Positions 1 to 8,663 of a stretch of 64,000 nucleotides of DNA are shown here, one piece after another. The DNA comes from JABCPE02 sp963509715 (GTDB lineage Bacteria; Bacteroidota; Bacteroidia; Flavobacteriales; Weeksellaceae): the NCBI GenBank assembly GCA_963509715.1, contig CAUPCB010000001.1:57434-121433 (forward strand), written 5' to 3'. The notes under the pieces are model-generated. The model was not told the origin of the DNA, did not search any database, and saw nothing but the letters and a program-made list of their open reading frames with translations. The position numbers and the translations under genes are program-made. Within the stretch, counting starts at the first letter, position 1. Each line of letters starts with the position of its first letter.

Positions 1-728
1 TCCGCTAGACTTTCCACAAAGTCTATCATCGGCTTTTTCTTCTTTTCATCCAGCATAGCCAGTCCGATACCAAAAACCACAGAGAAAACTACAATTTGCA
101 GCACCTGATTTTCATAAATAGACTTTATAATATTTTCAGGGAAAATATCACGGAAGAAAGTGGTCACCTTGTATATCCATTGGTCAGCTTCAGGAATTTG
201 TTTTAGAGCTTTTAAATCATTTTCCTTAACTCCAGAACCTGTAGGCAGGTCGTGCTGAGGAAACTGGCTCAAATCTATCCCTACACCAGCATTGGATATA
301 TTGATGGATACCAAGCCTATTAGGATAGCAAGTGTAGTCGCCACATTGAAATAAAGCAAAGACTTCCATGCCATTCTTCCTACTTGTTTCAGGTCAGAAT
401 GCCCAGCAATTCCGTAAACCAAAGTCGCGAACAGAATAGGACCTACAATGGTTTTTACTAATTTGATAAACCCGCTGCTCAAAGGCTGTAGAGCCATCGC
501 TACACCAGGAAACTCCACACCTATCACCACGCCCACAATCATGCTGGTAAGTATCCAAGTCGTAAGGTCTTTTTTCAAAATGGCATAAAATAAAAAAGCT
601 CCACCGATGACAAAATGCGTCCCAGAGAGCACCGCCTTAGAAAGAGGTGAAAAAAAGTTAATTCCATAGACAACAGCTCCAAGAGTCATTATCAATAATG
701 GAAATAATCTAAATATAAATGAATTCAT
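1..728 (-). CDS. Dicarboxylate/amino acid:cation symporter (DAACS family), partial
   Basis: I translated this frame by hand: it opens at an ATG at 726-728 and runs off the left edge, giving about 242 residues without a stop, so the C-terminal part is missing. The product is very hydrophobic, with phrases such as PLSSGFIKLVKTIVGP and LVYGIAGHSDLKQVGRM that are typical of the GltP/DctA family. These inner-membrane carriers take up glutamate, aspartate or C4-dicarboxylates with protons or sodium. The long polar loop after the fourth helix (about residues 150-195) also fits. Which substrate is used cannot be told, because the binding hairpins lie in the missing half. A TAnnTTTG promoter element sits 19 bases upstream. 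Confidence 0.85.
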   Translation of the reverse strand, partial: MNSFIFRLFPLLIMTLGAVVYGINFFSPLSKAVLSGTHFVIGGAFLFYAILKKDLTTWILTSMIVGVVIGVEFPGVAMALQPLSSGFIKLVKTIVGPILFATLVYGIAGHSDLKQVGRMAWKSLLYFNVATTLAILIGLVSINISNAGVGIDLSQFPQHDLPTGSGVKENDLKALKQIPEADQWIYKVTTFFRDIFPENIIKSIYENQVLQIVVFSVVFGIGLAMLDEKKKKPMIDFVESLA

Positions 729-747
729 TACTACTTTTTGTTTGTTG

Positions 748-755
748 CAAATATA
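748..755 (-). promoter_or_regulatory. Predicted -7 promoter element of the symporter gene
   Basis: The minus strand reads TATATTTG, matching the Bacteroidota consensus TAnnTTTG. The predicted transcription start would be near 741-744, leaving a leader of about 14 bases before the ATG at 728. I see no clear TTTG at -33. Confidence 0.5.
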
Positions 756-810
756 ATGAATAAACTAAAAAGAGGAAACATAAGAGTCTTTTAAGCAAAT
801 TATTAAATCA

Positions 811-1410
811 TCAGGAAGGTTTATCAGAATCGCTTAGAAGTTTAAAACTTATCCTGTGATAAGGCGTAGCGCCATATTTCTTAATGGCTTCTCTATGGGC
901 TTTGGTGGGATAGCCTACATTCTTGTCCCAGGCGTACTCAGGGAATTCTTCGTGGAGTTTCAGCATGAGCTGGTCTCGGTAGTTTTTAGCTAAAATAGAA
1001 GCAGCCGCGATGGAAAGCACCTTGCTGTCGCCTTTTACAATGCATTCATGCGAGATAAAATTATACGGATGAAATCTATTCCCATCCACTAAAATCAGCT
1101 CTGGGCGTGTTTTTAGCTGGTCTAATGCCAAGTGCATCGCGTGGATGCTGGCATTCAGTATGTTATGCTCATCAATGAAAGAAGGCGGAACTTCTGCAAT
1201 CGCAAAATCCACAGCATTTTCCCTGATGTATTGGTCTAGTTCTAAACGAACTTTTGCGGTTAATTTCTTTGAGTCATTGATGAGGTTGTGGTCAAATTTC
1301 TCATCAATAATCACAGCAGCAGCGACCACAGGGCCTGCCAGACAGCCTCTCCCAACTTCATCACAACCAGCCTCGACACAAATTCCAGACCAAAAACGTT
1401 TTAAATTCAT
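811..1410 (-). CDS. rnhB: Ribonuclease HII
   Basis: This 199-residue protein is a full-length RNase HII, the cytoplasmic enzyme that cuts the RNA strand of RNA-DNA hybrids and starts removal of single ribonucleotides from DNA. The diagnostic block GCDEVGRGCLAGPVVAAAV begins at residue 15 and carries the first acidic metal ligands D17 and E18. A later LVDGN segment provides another catalytic aspartate. The C-terminal GYPTKAHREAIKKYG stretch is the substrate-contacting helix-loop of the family. It is divergent from the SusC gene and shares the 128-base AT-rich spacer with it. Confidence 0.97.
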   Translation of the reverse strand: MNLKRFWSGICVEAGCDEVGRGCLAGPVVAAAVIIDEKFDHNLINDSKKLTAKVRLELDQYIRENAVDFAIAEVPPSFIDEHNILNASIHAMHLALDQLKTRPELILVDGNRFHPYNFISHECIVKGDSKVLSIAAASILAKNYRDQLMLKLHEEFPEYAWDKNVGYPTKAHREAIKKYGATPYHRISFKLLSDSDKPS

Positions 1411-1450
1411 AAATATGTAATAAAAATTAAGTTTTAGATAAAATTTATCA

Positions 1451-1478
1451 CAAATTTAATATTTTTTTTACAAATCTA
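1451..1478 (-). promoter_or_regulatory. Two candidate -7 elements upstream of rnhB
   Basis: On the minus strand TAAATTTG lies at 1458-1451 and TAGATTTG at 1478-1471, both matching TAnnTTTG. Either could start rnhB, with predicted leaders of roughly 35 or 55 bases. Neither has an obvious TTTG at -33, and in this AT-rich spacer one may be chance. Confidence 0.35.
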
Positions 1479-1509
1479 TTGTTTTTATTAAAAAAATGTT
1501 ATAAAATTG
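1479..1509 (+). promoter_or_regulatory. Possible promoter of the susC-susD pair
   Basis: TTG at 1479-1481 and TAAAATTG at 1502-1509 are separated by 20 bases, close to the TTTG-N19/20-TAnnTTTG layout. One position of the -7 element is off consensus. The ATG of the SusC gene is at 1539. Confidence 0.4.
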
Positions 1510-1538
1510 TCAAAGAAAAACCAAAATAACTTTTAATT

Positions 1539-4412
1539 ATGAAGAAACTAACATCAAATGTCTTGGCAGTTGTTCTTTCTTCTTCCTTTGTGATAGGAAA
1601 CGCACAGGAAAAACCAAAAGACTCTGTGAAAGTCAAGGAAATCGGCGAGGTGGTAATCACCGCTTTGGGAATTAAGAGAGACAATAAATCTCTCGGGTAT
1701 TCAACTACGAAAGTAGGCGGAGATGACTTGTCAAAAGTTGGGAATCAGAATTTAGTCAATTCGCTTTCGGGGAAAGCAGCAGGGCTTCAGGTAATCTCTT
1801 CTGGCGGGGCGCCAGGTTCTGGGAGTAGGCTAGTCATTAGAGGGGGAGCAAAATCTCTTACTAATTCTAACGAGCCTCTGTATGTAATAGATGGAGTGCC
1901 TATTACTAACGCAAATGATGGGAACTCAAACACCGTTACAGGAATTTCTTCTCCAAACAGAGCAGCAGATATCAATCCTGATGATATCGAGAGTATCAAT
2001 ATCCTAAAAGGGGCTGCTGGAGCTGTTCTTTATGGAAATAGAGGTTCTAATGGGGTTATACTCATTACAACGAAATCAGGTAAAGCGAGAGCGGGAAAGC
2101 CACAAATCACTCTTTCTACACAGGTTGCGGTAGATAATGCTTTGGTTCTTCCAGATTATCAGACAGCCTATGCACAGGGAGAACAAGGTGTATATAGGGA
2201 AGCAACTTCTTTATCTTGGGGACCAAAAATACAAGGGCAGACTGTATATAGTGCTGCGGCGGGCAAAAATGTTACGCTCTCTGTTTATGACCCGAGAAAG
2301 CAGTTTTTACAGACAGGAGTAACGAGAAATAACAATGTATCCTTATCACATTCATTTAATAAATCTAATGTTTTCTTGTCAGCAGGACATTCCTTGCAGA
2401 CTTCCATTGTCCCTAACCAAGAATATGAAAAAACCAATTTTAGATTTAATGGAAATACACAGGTTACAGAGAAATTCAATGCAGGAGTAAATGTCTCTTA
2501 TAACACAACCAAAGGCAATGTACCATTTGCAGGGCAGGACGGGAACAACCCTATTTTCGCCTTGTTCCACACACCTGTGAGCTGGGATTTGAAGGGGTAC
2601 GGCTATGTTAATCCTACTACGGGAGAACAAATCAATTTCCGAGGGGGAAGTTTTGACAATCCATATTGGTCTGTTTATAAAAACTTTGCTAAAACTTCCA
2701 GTGACCGTTTCATTGCGAGTTTGAACTTAGGATATGATTTAACAAAATGGTTGAAACTGACATATAGATTAGGAAATGATTATTTTGTAGATAATAGAGT
2801 GATATTTAGGGATATACATTCGGGTTCAAAACCAAAAGGATATCTATCTTATGATGATGTGAAGAGAAATGAGCTTACCTCAACATTGATGGCAAATATC
2901 AATACCAATATTACGGATAATTTGGCATTGACAGTTGTGGTGGGACAGGACTATAACAAGAGAACTTACAGAAATAGTGTTATTACAGGGAATGCACTAG
3001 CTGCACCAGGTTTGGTAAATACTGATAACATCGCTTCTTTTGACCCAGGCTACAACTATGAAACCAAAAGAACATTATTTGGATTCTTTGGGGATGTTTC
3101 TTTGAGTTACAAAAATTATTTGTTCCTGAACCTAGTAGGAAGATACGAGATGGCCTCTACTTTACCAGAAAACAATAGAAGTTATTTTTACCCTGGGGTA
3201 AGTGGTTCCTTCGTCTTCTCGGATGCATTTAATATTAACAAGGATATATTAAGCTATGGTAAACTGCGTGCTGGTGTTTCCAGAACGGCAAGAGATGCGG
3301 ATCCTTATTTAGTTTTTCAAGCATATAGAAAAGCAGAGTATGGTGACGGATTCGTGCCAGGACTTAAATTCCCTTTTAATAATGATTTAGGGACTTATGT
3401 AGGATACAAAGTGGCAAATACATGGAATAATCCAGACTTAAAACCAGAATTTACAACGGAATATGAGGTAGGAACAGAGCTTCGTTTCTTGAAGAATAGA
3501 ATTGGTTTGGAGTTCACTTATTTCGAAAACAAGAATACAGATGGAATCATTGGACTTAGGATTTCTCCTGCATCAGGAGCTGTTGTATCTATAGAAAATA
3601 CAGGAAAAACTTCCTCTAAAGGGATAGAGGCAGGACTGAAAGTCACACCTATCAAAGCAAAAGATTTTAGCTGGGAAGTTAATTTTAATTTTAGTAGAAT
3701 TCGCTCATTGGTGGAAGAAACACACCCTAAAACAGATAGAATATATATGGGAGGTTTCTCTGGAAATCCTGCTATCTATGCTGTAAAAGGTGAAAGATAT
3801 GGTTCTATCGTTGGTAGCGCTTACATGAGAGATGCCAATGGAAATATTTTGGTGGGAAGTAATGGTAAGCCAATGCTCCAGAGTGGCCAAGTCCTAGGGC
3901 ATGTAGAACCAGACTGGACAGGAAGTGTAGGAACAACCTTTAAATATAAAGGAGTGTACCTCACAGCGCAATTGGACATTAGACAAGGAGGATATTTGTT
4001 TAATGGAACAGAGCAATTGTTAGATGTATATGGCGTATCTGCAAAGACACTAGAGAGGGAAAAAGGAACAATAGTTTTCCCTGGGGTAACATCTGCAGGA
4101 ACACCTAATACAACTCCTATTCCAGTAGATAATGAGTACTATGATGCACTCCCAACAGAGGCCTATGTGTATAAAAATGACTGGGTGAAGCTTCGTGAAA
4201 TCAGCTTGGGATATAGTTTCCGTCCAGCAGGATTTGATTTCATAAGAAGTATAGATGTGGGTGTATTTGGTAGAAATCTTTTCTTATGGACAAAGGTGCC
4301 TCACATAGACCCAGAATCAAGCTCTTTCGGAACAGGAAATGCACAAGGGGTTTCTCGTTTTGCATTCCCTTCGACAAGAAGTTTTGGTGTTAATTTAAAA
4401 GTTCAATTCTAA
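1539..4412 (+). CDS. SusC/RagA-family TonB-linked outer membrane transporter
   Basis: The protein has 957 residues: a signal peptide (about 1-22, ending GNA-Q), a TonB-dependent plug (about 45-160, with the family blocks SGKAAGLQV, EPLYVIDGVPI and ILKGAAGAVLYGNRGSNGVILITTKSG), and a long beta-barrel ending in the terminal phenylalanine expected of barrel proteins. SusC homologues pair with SusD lipoproteins to import oligosaccharides or peptides, powered by TonB. The mature protein begins almost directly with the TonB-box/plug region (GEVVITALGIKRD), so the N-terminal carboxypeptidase-D-like domain of many SusC proteins is absent. The SusD partner starts 12 bases downstream. No glycosidase, peptidase or regulator is adjacent, so the substrate cannot be inferred. 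Confidence 0.95.
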   Translation: MKKLTSNVLAVVLSSSFVIGNAQEKPKDSVKVKEIGEVVITALGIKRDNKSLGYSTTKVGGDDLSKVGNQNLVNSLSGKAAGLQVISSGGAPGSGSRLVIRGGAKSLTNSNEPLYVIDGVPITNANDGNSNTVTGISSPNRAADINPDDIESINILKGAAGAVLYGNRGSNGVILITTKSGKARAGKPQITLSTQVAVDNALVLPDYQTAYAQGEQGVYREATSLSWGPKIQGQTVYSAAAGKNVTLSVYDPRKQFLQTGVTRNNNVSLSHSFNKSNVFLSAGHSLQTSIVPNQEYEKTNFRFNGNTQVTEKFNAGVNVSYNTTKGNVPFAGQDGNNPIFALFHTPVSWDLKGYGYVNPTTGEQINFRGGSFDNPYWSVYKNFAKTSSDRFIASLNLGYDLTKWLKLTYRLGNDYFVDNRVIFRDIHSGSKPKGYLSYDDVKRNELTSTLMANINTNITDNLALTVVVGQDYNKRTYRNSVITGNALAAPGLVNTDNIASFDPGYNYETKRTLFGFFGDVSLSYKNYLFLNLVGRYEMASTLPENNRSYFYPGVSGSFVFSDAFNINKDILSYGKLRAGVSRTARDADPYLVFQAYRKAEYGDGFVPGLKFPFNNDLGTYVGYKVANTWNNPDLKPEFTTEYEVGTELRFLKNRIGLEFTYFENKNTDGIIGLRISPASGAVVSIENTGKTSSKGIEAGLKVTPIKAKDFSWEVNFNFSRIRSLVEETHPKTDRIYMGGFSGNPAIYAVKGERYGSIVGSAYMRDANGNILVGSNGKPMLQSGQVLGHVEPDWTGSVGTTFKYKGVYLTAQLDIRQGGYLFNGTEQLLDVYGVSAKTLEREKGTIVFPGVTSAGTPNTTPIPVDNEYYDALPTEAYVYKNDWVKLREISLGYSFRPAGFDFIRSIDVGVFGRNLFLWTKVPHIDPESSSFGTGNAQGVSRFAFPSTRSFGVNLKVQF

Positions 4413-4424
4413 AAACTAAGAAAA

Positions 4425-5861
4425 ATGAAAAAAATTAGAAATAATATATCTAAATATGCTGTTCTTTTAGCTTTGACAGCGACTCCTTTGGTAGTTACTT
4501 CTTGTAGACAGGAGTTGGATATTAATGTAGATCCTAATAACCCTTCACAAGCATCTTTGTCAGGACTTCTTAGTGCTTCGCAGGTTGGTTTTGCCTTTGC
4601 TCTTGGTGGAGAGGGAACTAGAATGCCAGCAAGTATCGTTCAGCATTATGCGGGACATAGAGCGCAGCCACTTAACTATGCTCGATACAATATAACATCA
4701 TCAGCTACAGATGGAACTTGGACTGCTCTTTACAATGCGCTGATGGATATCAAGGAACTGGAAAATAAAGCCACTGCTTCTGGAAGTCAGACATATGTAG
4801 GGGTTTCTAAGCTTCTTCAAGCTCATGCATTCAGTGTTGTTACAGATATGTTTGGGGATATCCCTTTTTCTGAAGCTTTACAGGGAAGAGCTAACATTAC
4901 TCCAGCTTATGACAGACAGGAAAATATCTATCCAGCCCTTATTACCATGATAGATGAGGGGTTAGCAGCTCTTTCGGCAGGAACAGGAACTATTTCTGGA
5001 GATATAGTCTATGGAGGGGATGTGGCAAAATGGAAAAAATATGGAAATTCACTAAAATTACGATTACTAAACCATTTAAGCAGCAGACAGCCCAATGCAG
5101 CAGCGAATTTCTTGGCTTCTAATCCGAGTCTTATAGAAACTAGTGTGGATGATGCAAAGGTTGCTTTTGGCTCTGTAGCTGCTAATGCCAATCCTATCTA
5201 TCAGTTTGATGTCCTTTCTGGGAGAAAAGACCAAGCGGTAGCCAGCACTATTGTAGATAAGATGAAAGCCTTGTCAGACCCTAGAGTAAGTGTTTATTTT
5301 GAGCCTATTGTTAAGAATGATAATGGACTTAAAGGGCAGTATTTTGGTAATACACCAGGGGGGAGCTTAGGAGATACAGGACAAAGCAGATATTCCCGTG
5401 TAGGAAGCGCTTATGCATCTATAAAAGCTCCTGTGGTTCTGATGAGTGCAGCAGAGGTTAATTTCATCAAAGCAGAAGTGTATCACAGAGCATCTGATTC
5501 AAGAGCACAAGCGGCGTATCAAGCAGCGATTACACAGGATTTTGCAGCATTAGGTTTATCTTCTTCTGCAGCAGCATATTTAGCGAATGCGAATGTAGCT
5601 TATAATGGGACTTTACAGAGAATCATGGAGCAAAAATGGATTACCATGTTCCAGGCATCTTATGAGTCTTGGGTAGATTGGAGAAGAACAGGCTATCCTG
5701 CCCTTACGCCAGCAGCGAACAATGCTACTTCTAATGTCATACCGAGAAACCTACCATATCCAGATGTGGAAATCAATTCAAACCGCGCTAACTTAGTAGC
5801 AGGCCCAGGGATTCCGATTCCATACACAGGGCTGAGCAACAGAGTTTGGTGGGATAACTAA
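4425..5861 (+). CDS. SusD/RagB-family outer membrane nutrient-binding lipoprotein
   Basis: This 478-residue lipoprotein has a type II signal ending VVTSC, with the lipidated cysteine at residue 27. The rest is the helical TPR-like fold of the SusD family, closest in feel to the SusD-like_2 group: an N-terminal DPNNPSQAS segment, a LLQAHAFSVVTDMFGDIPFS block near residue 130, and a C-terminal QKWITMFQASYESWVDWRRTG block. SusD proteins form a lid over the SusC barrel and capture the ligand at the cell surface. It lies 12 bases after the SusC gene, so the two form an operon, and a terminator follows it. Confidence 0.93.
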   Translation: MKKIRNNISKYAVLLALTATPLVVTSCRQELDINVDPNNPSQASLSGLLSASQVGFAFALGGEGTRMPASIVQHYAGHRAQPLNYARYNITSSATDGTWTALYNALMDIKELENKATASGSQTYVGVSKLLQAHAFSVVTDMFGDIPFSEALQGRANITPAYDRQENIYPALITMIDEGLAALSAGTGTISGDIVYGGDVAKWKKYGNSLKLRLLNHLSSRQPNAAANFLASNPSLIETSVDDAKVAFGSVAANANPIYQFDVLSGRKDQAVASTIVDKMKALSDPRVSVYFEPIVKNDNGLKGQYFGNTPGGSLGDTGQSRYSRVGSAYASIKAPVVLMSAAEVNFIKAEVYHRASDSRAQAAYQAAITQDFAALGLSSSAAAYLANANVAYNGTLQRIMEQKWITMFQASYESWVDWRRTGYPALTPAANNATSNVIPRNLPYPDVEINSNRANLVAGPGIPIPYTGLSNRVWWDN

Positions 5862-5892
5862 TAACCTCTTCATTTTTAACTAATTTTTTTAT

Positions 5893-5932
5893 AAAGGGAA
5901 TCTCTTTTTCAGGGATTTCCTTTATATTTTTT
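5893..5932 (+). terminator. Terminator after the SusD-like gene
   Basis: A 10-bp stem with one G-T pair (arms 5893-5902 and 5914-5923, loop 11 bases) is followed by a T-rich tract. It separates the susC-susD transcript from argS. Confidence 0.65.
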
Positions 5933-5939
5933 ATCTTTG
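5932..5939 (+). promoter_or_regulatory. Predicted -7 promoter element of argS
   Basis: TATCTTTG matches TAnnTTTG and ends 17 bases before the argS ATG, predicting a leader of only about 12 bases. It overlaps the T-tract of the preceding terminator. Confidence 0.55.
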
Positions 5940-5956
5940 CGATTATTTTATTCATT

Positions 5957-7717
5957 ATGGTTAGAGAGATATTACTTGAAAAAATACAGAAAGTTTTAGC
6001 AGAGAGTTTTGGTTTGGCGGATTTCGTTCCTGAAATTCAGCAGACAAAACCTGATTTTGAAGGAGATTTTACTGTCGTGACATTTCCTTTGGTTAAAGTT
6101 TTGAAGAAAAGCCCGGATATCATCGCGACAGAGCTTGGCGATAAGATACTTTCGGAGGTGGATTTTGTAGAAAATTATAACATTGTGAAAGGTTTTCTTA
6201 ACCTAAAATTAAAGGACAATGTTTTCCTGCAAAGCTTTAAAAATCTTTCTGAAAATTTAGAGAAAATCACGCCTAAGAATGAGACCATTATGGTGGAATA
6301 TTCTTCGCCGAATACCAATAAGCCTCTGCATTTGGGACATATTAGAAATAATCTTTTAGGTTTTTCTATCGCTAATATTTTGAAAGAAGAAGGCTATAAT
6401 GTTATCAAAACCCAAATCATCAACGATAGAGGAATCCACATTTGTAAATCTATGCTGGCGTGGGAAAAATTCGGGAATGGAGCAACGCCGGAATCCACAC
6501 AAACCAAAGGCGACAAGCTGGTAGGAAACTACTATGTGGAATTTGACAAACATTACAAAGCGGAAATAGCCCAGCTGAAAGAACAAGGCATGGACGAAGA
6601 AACGGCTAAAAAACAAGCACCGTCTATTTTAGAGGCTCAAAAAATGCTTTTGGACTGGGAAAATGGCGATGAAAAAGTAAGAAACCTTTGGGAGAAAATG
6701 AACGCTTGGGTTTATGCAGGATTTGCGGAAACTTATAAACGCCTTGGAGTGGATTTTGACCAAGTTCAATATGAAAGCCAAACTTACCTTTTGGGTAAAG
6801 ATTTGATAAAAGAAGGTCTGGACAAAGGTGTTTTCTTCACCAAAGAAGATGGCTCTGTATGGTGCGACCTTACCGATGAAGGCTTGGATGAAAAGCTCCT
6901 TCTTCGTGGGGATGGCACATCTGTCTATATCACGCAGGATTTAGGAACGGCAGTAGGGCGTTTCACGGATAATGATATACAGAGACTTATCTACACGGTA
7001 GGAAATGAACAGGATTATCATTTTCAGGTTTTGTTTAAAATCCTTAAAAAACTCGGCTACAGCTGGGCAGAGCACCTTTATCATCTATCCTACGGAATGG
7101 TGGAACTTCCTAATGGGAAGATGAAATCTCGTGAAGGTACGGTGGTAGATGCTGATGACCTGATGCAGGAAATGTATCTTACGGCGAAAGAAAAAGCGCA
7201 GGAACTTGGAAAACTGGAAGCACTGACCGAAGAGGAAAAAGAAAAATCTTATGAAATCGTAGGTCTTGGAGCGTTGAAATATTTTATGCTGAAAGTAGAT
7301 CCGAAGAAAAAAATGCTTTTCAATCCAGAGGAAAGTGTGGATTTCAATGGGAATACAGGGCCTTTCATTCAGTATGCTTACGCCAGAATTCAATCTTTGC
7401 TGAAAAGAGCGGAGGGAACGGATTTCAACTTCTCTGAAAACATCGCCCTTAGTGAGAATGAGAAAGAACTCATCATTGCTCTCAGTGAATACAAGGAAAT
7501 AGTAAGCAAAGCGGCGGCGGCACTCAGCCCTGCTCATTTGGCTAATTATGTTTATGAAGTGGTTAAACTCTACAATGCTTTTTACCAAAACAATCCGATT
7601 TTGAACAATGAAAACGAAGATGTGAAGAAATTCCGACTGTATCTGTCACAGCTTACAGGCGTGGTGATTAGAAAGTCTTTACATTTGCTCGGAATAGGCG
7701 TGGTGGATAGAATGTAA
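5957..7717 (+). CDS. argS: Arginyl-tRNA synthetase
   Basis: The 586-residue class I synthetase charges tRNA-Arg with arginine in the cytoplasm. It shows the N-terminal ArgRS-specific domain (about 1-90), the signature HLGH at about 125-128 within SSPNTNKPLHLGHIRNN, and the KMSK-equivalent GKMKSREGT near residue 389. A C-terminal DALR-type anticodon-binding domain contains NTGPFIQYAYARIQSLL and ends LLGIGVVDRM, where ArgRS proteins normally end. Length is normal for the family. A bidirectional terminator follows it, separating it from the convergent sugar operon. Confidence 0.98.
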   Translation: MVREILLEKIQKVLAESFGLADFVPEIQQTKPDFEGDFTVVTFPLVKVLKKSPDIIATELGDKILSEVDFVENYNIVKGFLNLKLKDNVFLQSFKNLSENLEKITPKNETIMVEYSSPNTNKPLHLGHIRNNLLGFSIANILKEEGYNVIKTQIINDRGIHICKSMLAWEKFGNGATPESTQTKGDKLVGNYYVEFDKHYKAEIAQLKEQGMDEETAKKQAPSILEAQKMLLDWENGDEKVRNLWEKMNAWVYAGFAETYKRLGVDFDQVQYESQTYLLGKDLIKEGLDKGVFFTKEDGSVWCDLTDEGLDEKLLLRGDGTSVYITQDLGTAVGRFTDNDIQRLIYTVGNEQDYHFQVLFKILKKLGYSWAEHLYHLSYGMVELPNGKMKSREGTVVDADDLMQEMYLTAKEKAQELGKLEALTEEEKEKSYEIVGLGALKYFMLKVDPKKKMLFNPEESVDFNGNTGPFIQYAYARIQSLLKRAEGTDFNFSENIALSENEKELIIALSEYKEIVSKAAAALSPAHLANYVYEVVKLYNAFYQNNPILNNENEDVKKFRLYLSQLTGVVIRKSLHLLGIGVVDRM

Positions 7718-7750
7718 AAGTATCCAACATTCTAAAAACAATAAAAAAAT

Positions 7751-7779
7751 AAAAATCCCTCGTGTAGGAGGGATTTTTT
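7751..7779. terminator. Bidirectional terminator between argS and rmlA
   Basis: A perfect 11-bp stem (7751-7761 with 7768-7778) has a 6-base loop and A-run/T-run flanks, so it can end transcription from both convergent genes. Confidence 0.85.
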
Positions 7780-7793
7780 GTTGAAATTTTATA

Positions 7794-8654
7794 TTATTTT
7801 ATCAGCTTTTTAAGATAATCGCCGTAGCCGCTTTTTCCGTATTTTTCGGCAGATTTTAGGAGTTGTTCTTTGTTGATAAATCCTTTTTTGTAGGCAATCT
7901 CTTCGATGCAGGAGATTTTCACGCCTTGTCTTTTTTCAAGAACTTTCACGAATTCAGACGCCTCGTGAAGGGAATCAAAAGTCCCTGTATCGAGCCAAGT
8001 TGTTCCTCGGCTCATCACACCTACTTCTAACTGACCTTTTTCAAGATAAATTTTATTGATATCGGTAATTTCCAATTCTCCTCTTGCCGAAGGTTTTAGA
8101 TTTTTAGCATATTCCACCACGGAATTATCGTAGAAATAAAGACCAGGCACGGCGTAGTTGGACTTCGGTACGGCAGGTTTTTCTTCTATGGAAACAGCTT
8201 TTTGGTGTTCGTCAAACTCTACTACGCCATATCTTTCAGGGTCGGAAACAGGATAGGCAAATACGCAGCCGCCTTTCACTTGGGTTTTGCTTTCCAGCAG
8301 CTGAGGAAGACCAGAGCCGTAGAAAATATTATCGCCCAAAACCAGCGCCACAGAATCCGTTCCGATGAACTCCTCTCCTAAAATAAACGCCTGAGCCAGC
8401 CCATCTGGAGAAGGCTGAACTTTGTATTCAAACTTACACCCGATTTGTGAGCCGTCTCCTAATAGTTTTTTGAAAGCTTCTTGGTCGTGCGGCGTAGTGA
8501 TGATGAGTATCTCTCTGATTCCTGCCAATAGAAGGGTAGAAATAGGGAAATAAATCATAGGCTTGTCATATACAGGCATTAACTGCTTACTTACTGCGAT
8601 GGTGAGTGGGTAGAGCCTTGTCCCAGAACCTCCCGCGAGAATTATTCCTTTCAT
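7794..8654 (-). CDS. rfbA: Glucose-1-phosphate thymidylyltransferase RmlA/RfbA
   Basis: This 286-residue enzyme joins glucose-1-phosphate and dTTP to give dTDP-glucose, the first step to dTDP-linked 6-deoxysugars. The N-terminal GGSGTRLYPLT loop, the SKQLMPVYDKPMIYYP-like block (here ending IYFP), LVLGDNIFYG with the metal-binding Asp, and VEEKP-type SIEEKPAVPKS mark it as RmlA rather than a GalU or GlmU relative. It is the last gene of the minus-strand sugar operon, 9 bases after the polytopic membrane protein gene. RmlC and RmlD are absent from the window, so rhamnose need not be the end product. The neighbours point to Fuc4NAc. Confidence 0.95.
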   Translation of the reverse strand: MKGIILAGGSGTRLYPLTIAVSKQLMPVYDKPMIYFPISTLLLAGIREILIITTPHDQEAFKKLLGDGSQIGCKFEYKVQPSPDGLAQAFILGEEFIGTDSVALVLGDNIFYGSGLPQLLESKTQVKGGCVFAYPVSDPERYGVVEFDEHQKAVSIEEKPAVPKSNYAVPGLYFYDNSVVEYAKNLKPSARGELEITDINKIYLEKGQLEVGVMSRGTTWLDTGTFDSLHEASEFVKVLEKRQGVKISCIEEIAYKKGFINKEQLLKSAEKYGKSGYGDYLKKLIK

Positions 8655-8663
8655 AGTATTTTA

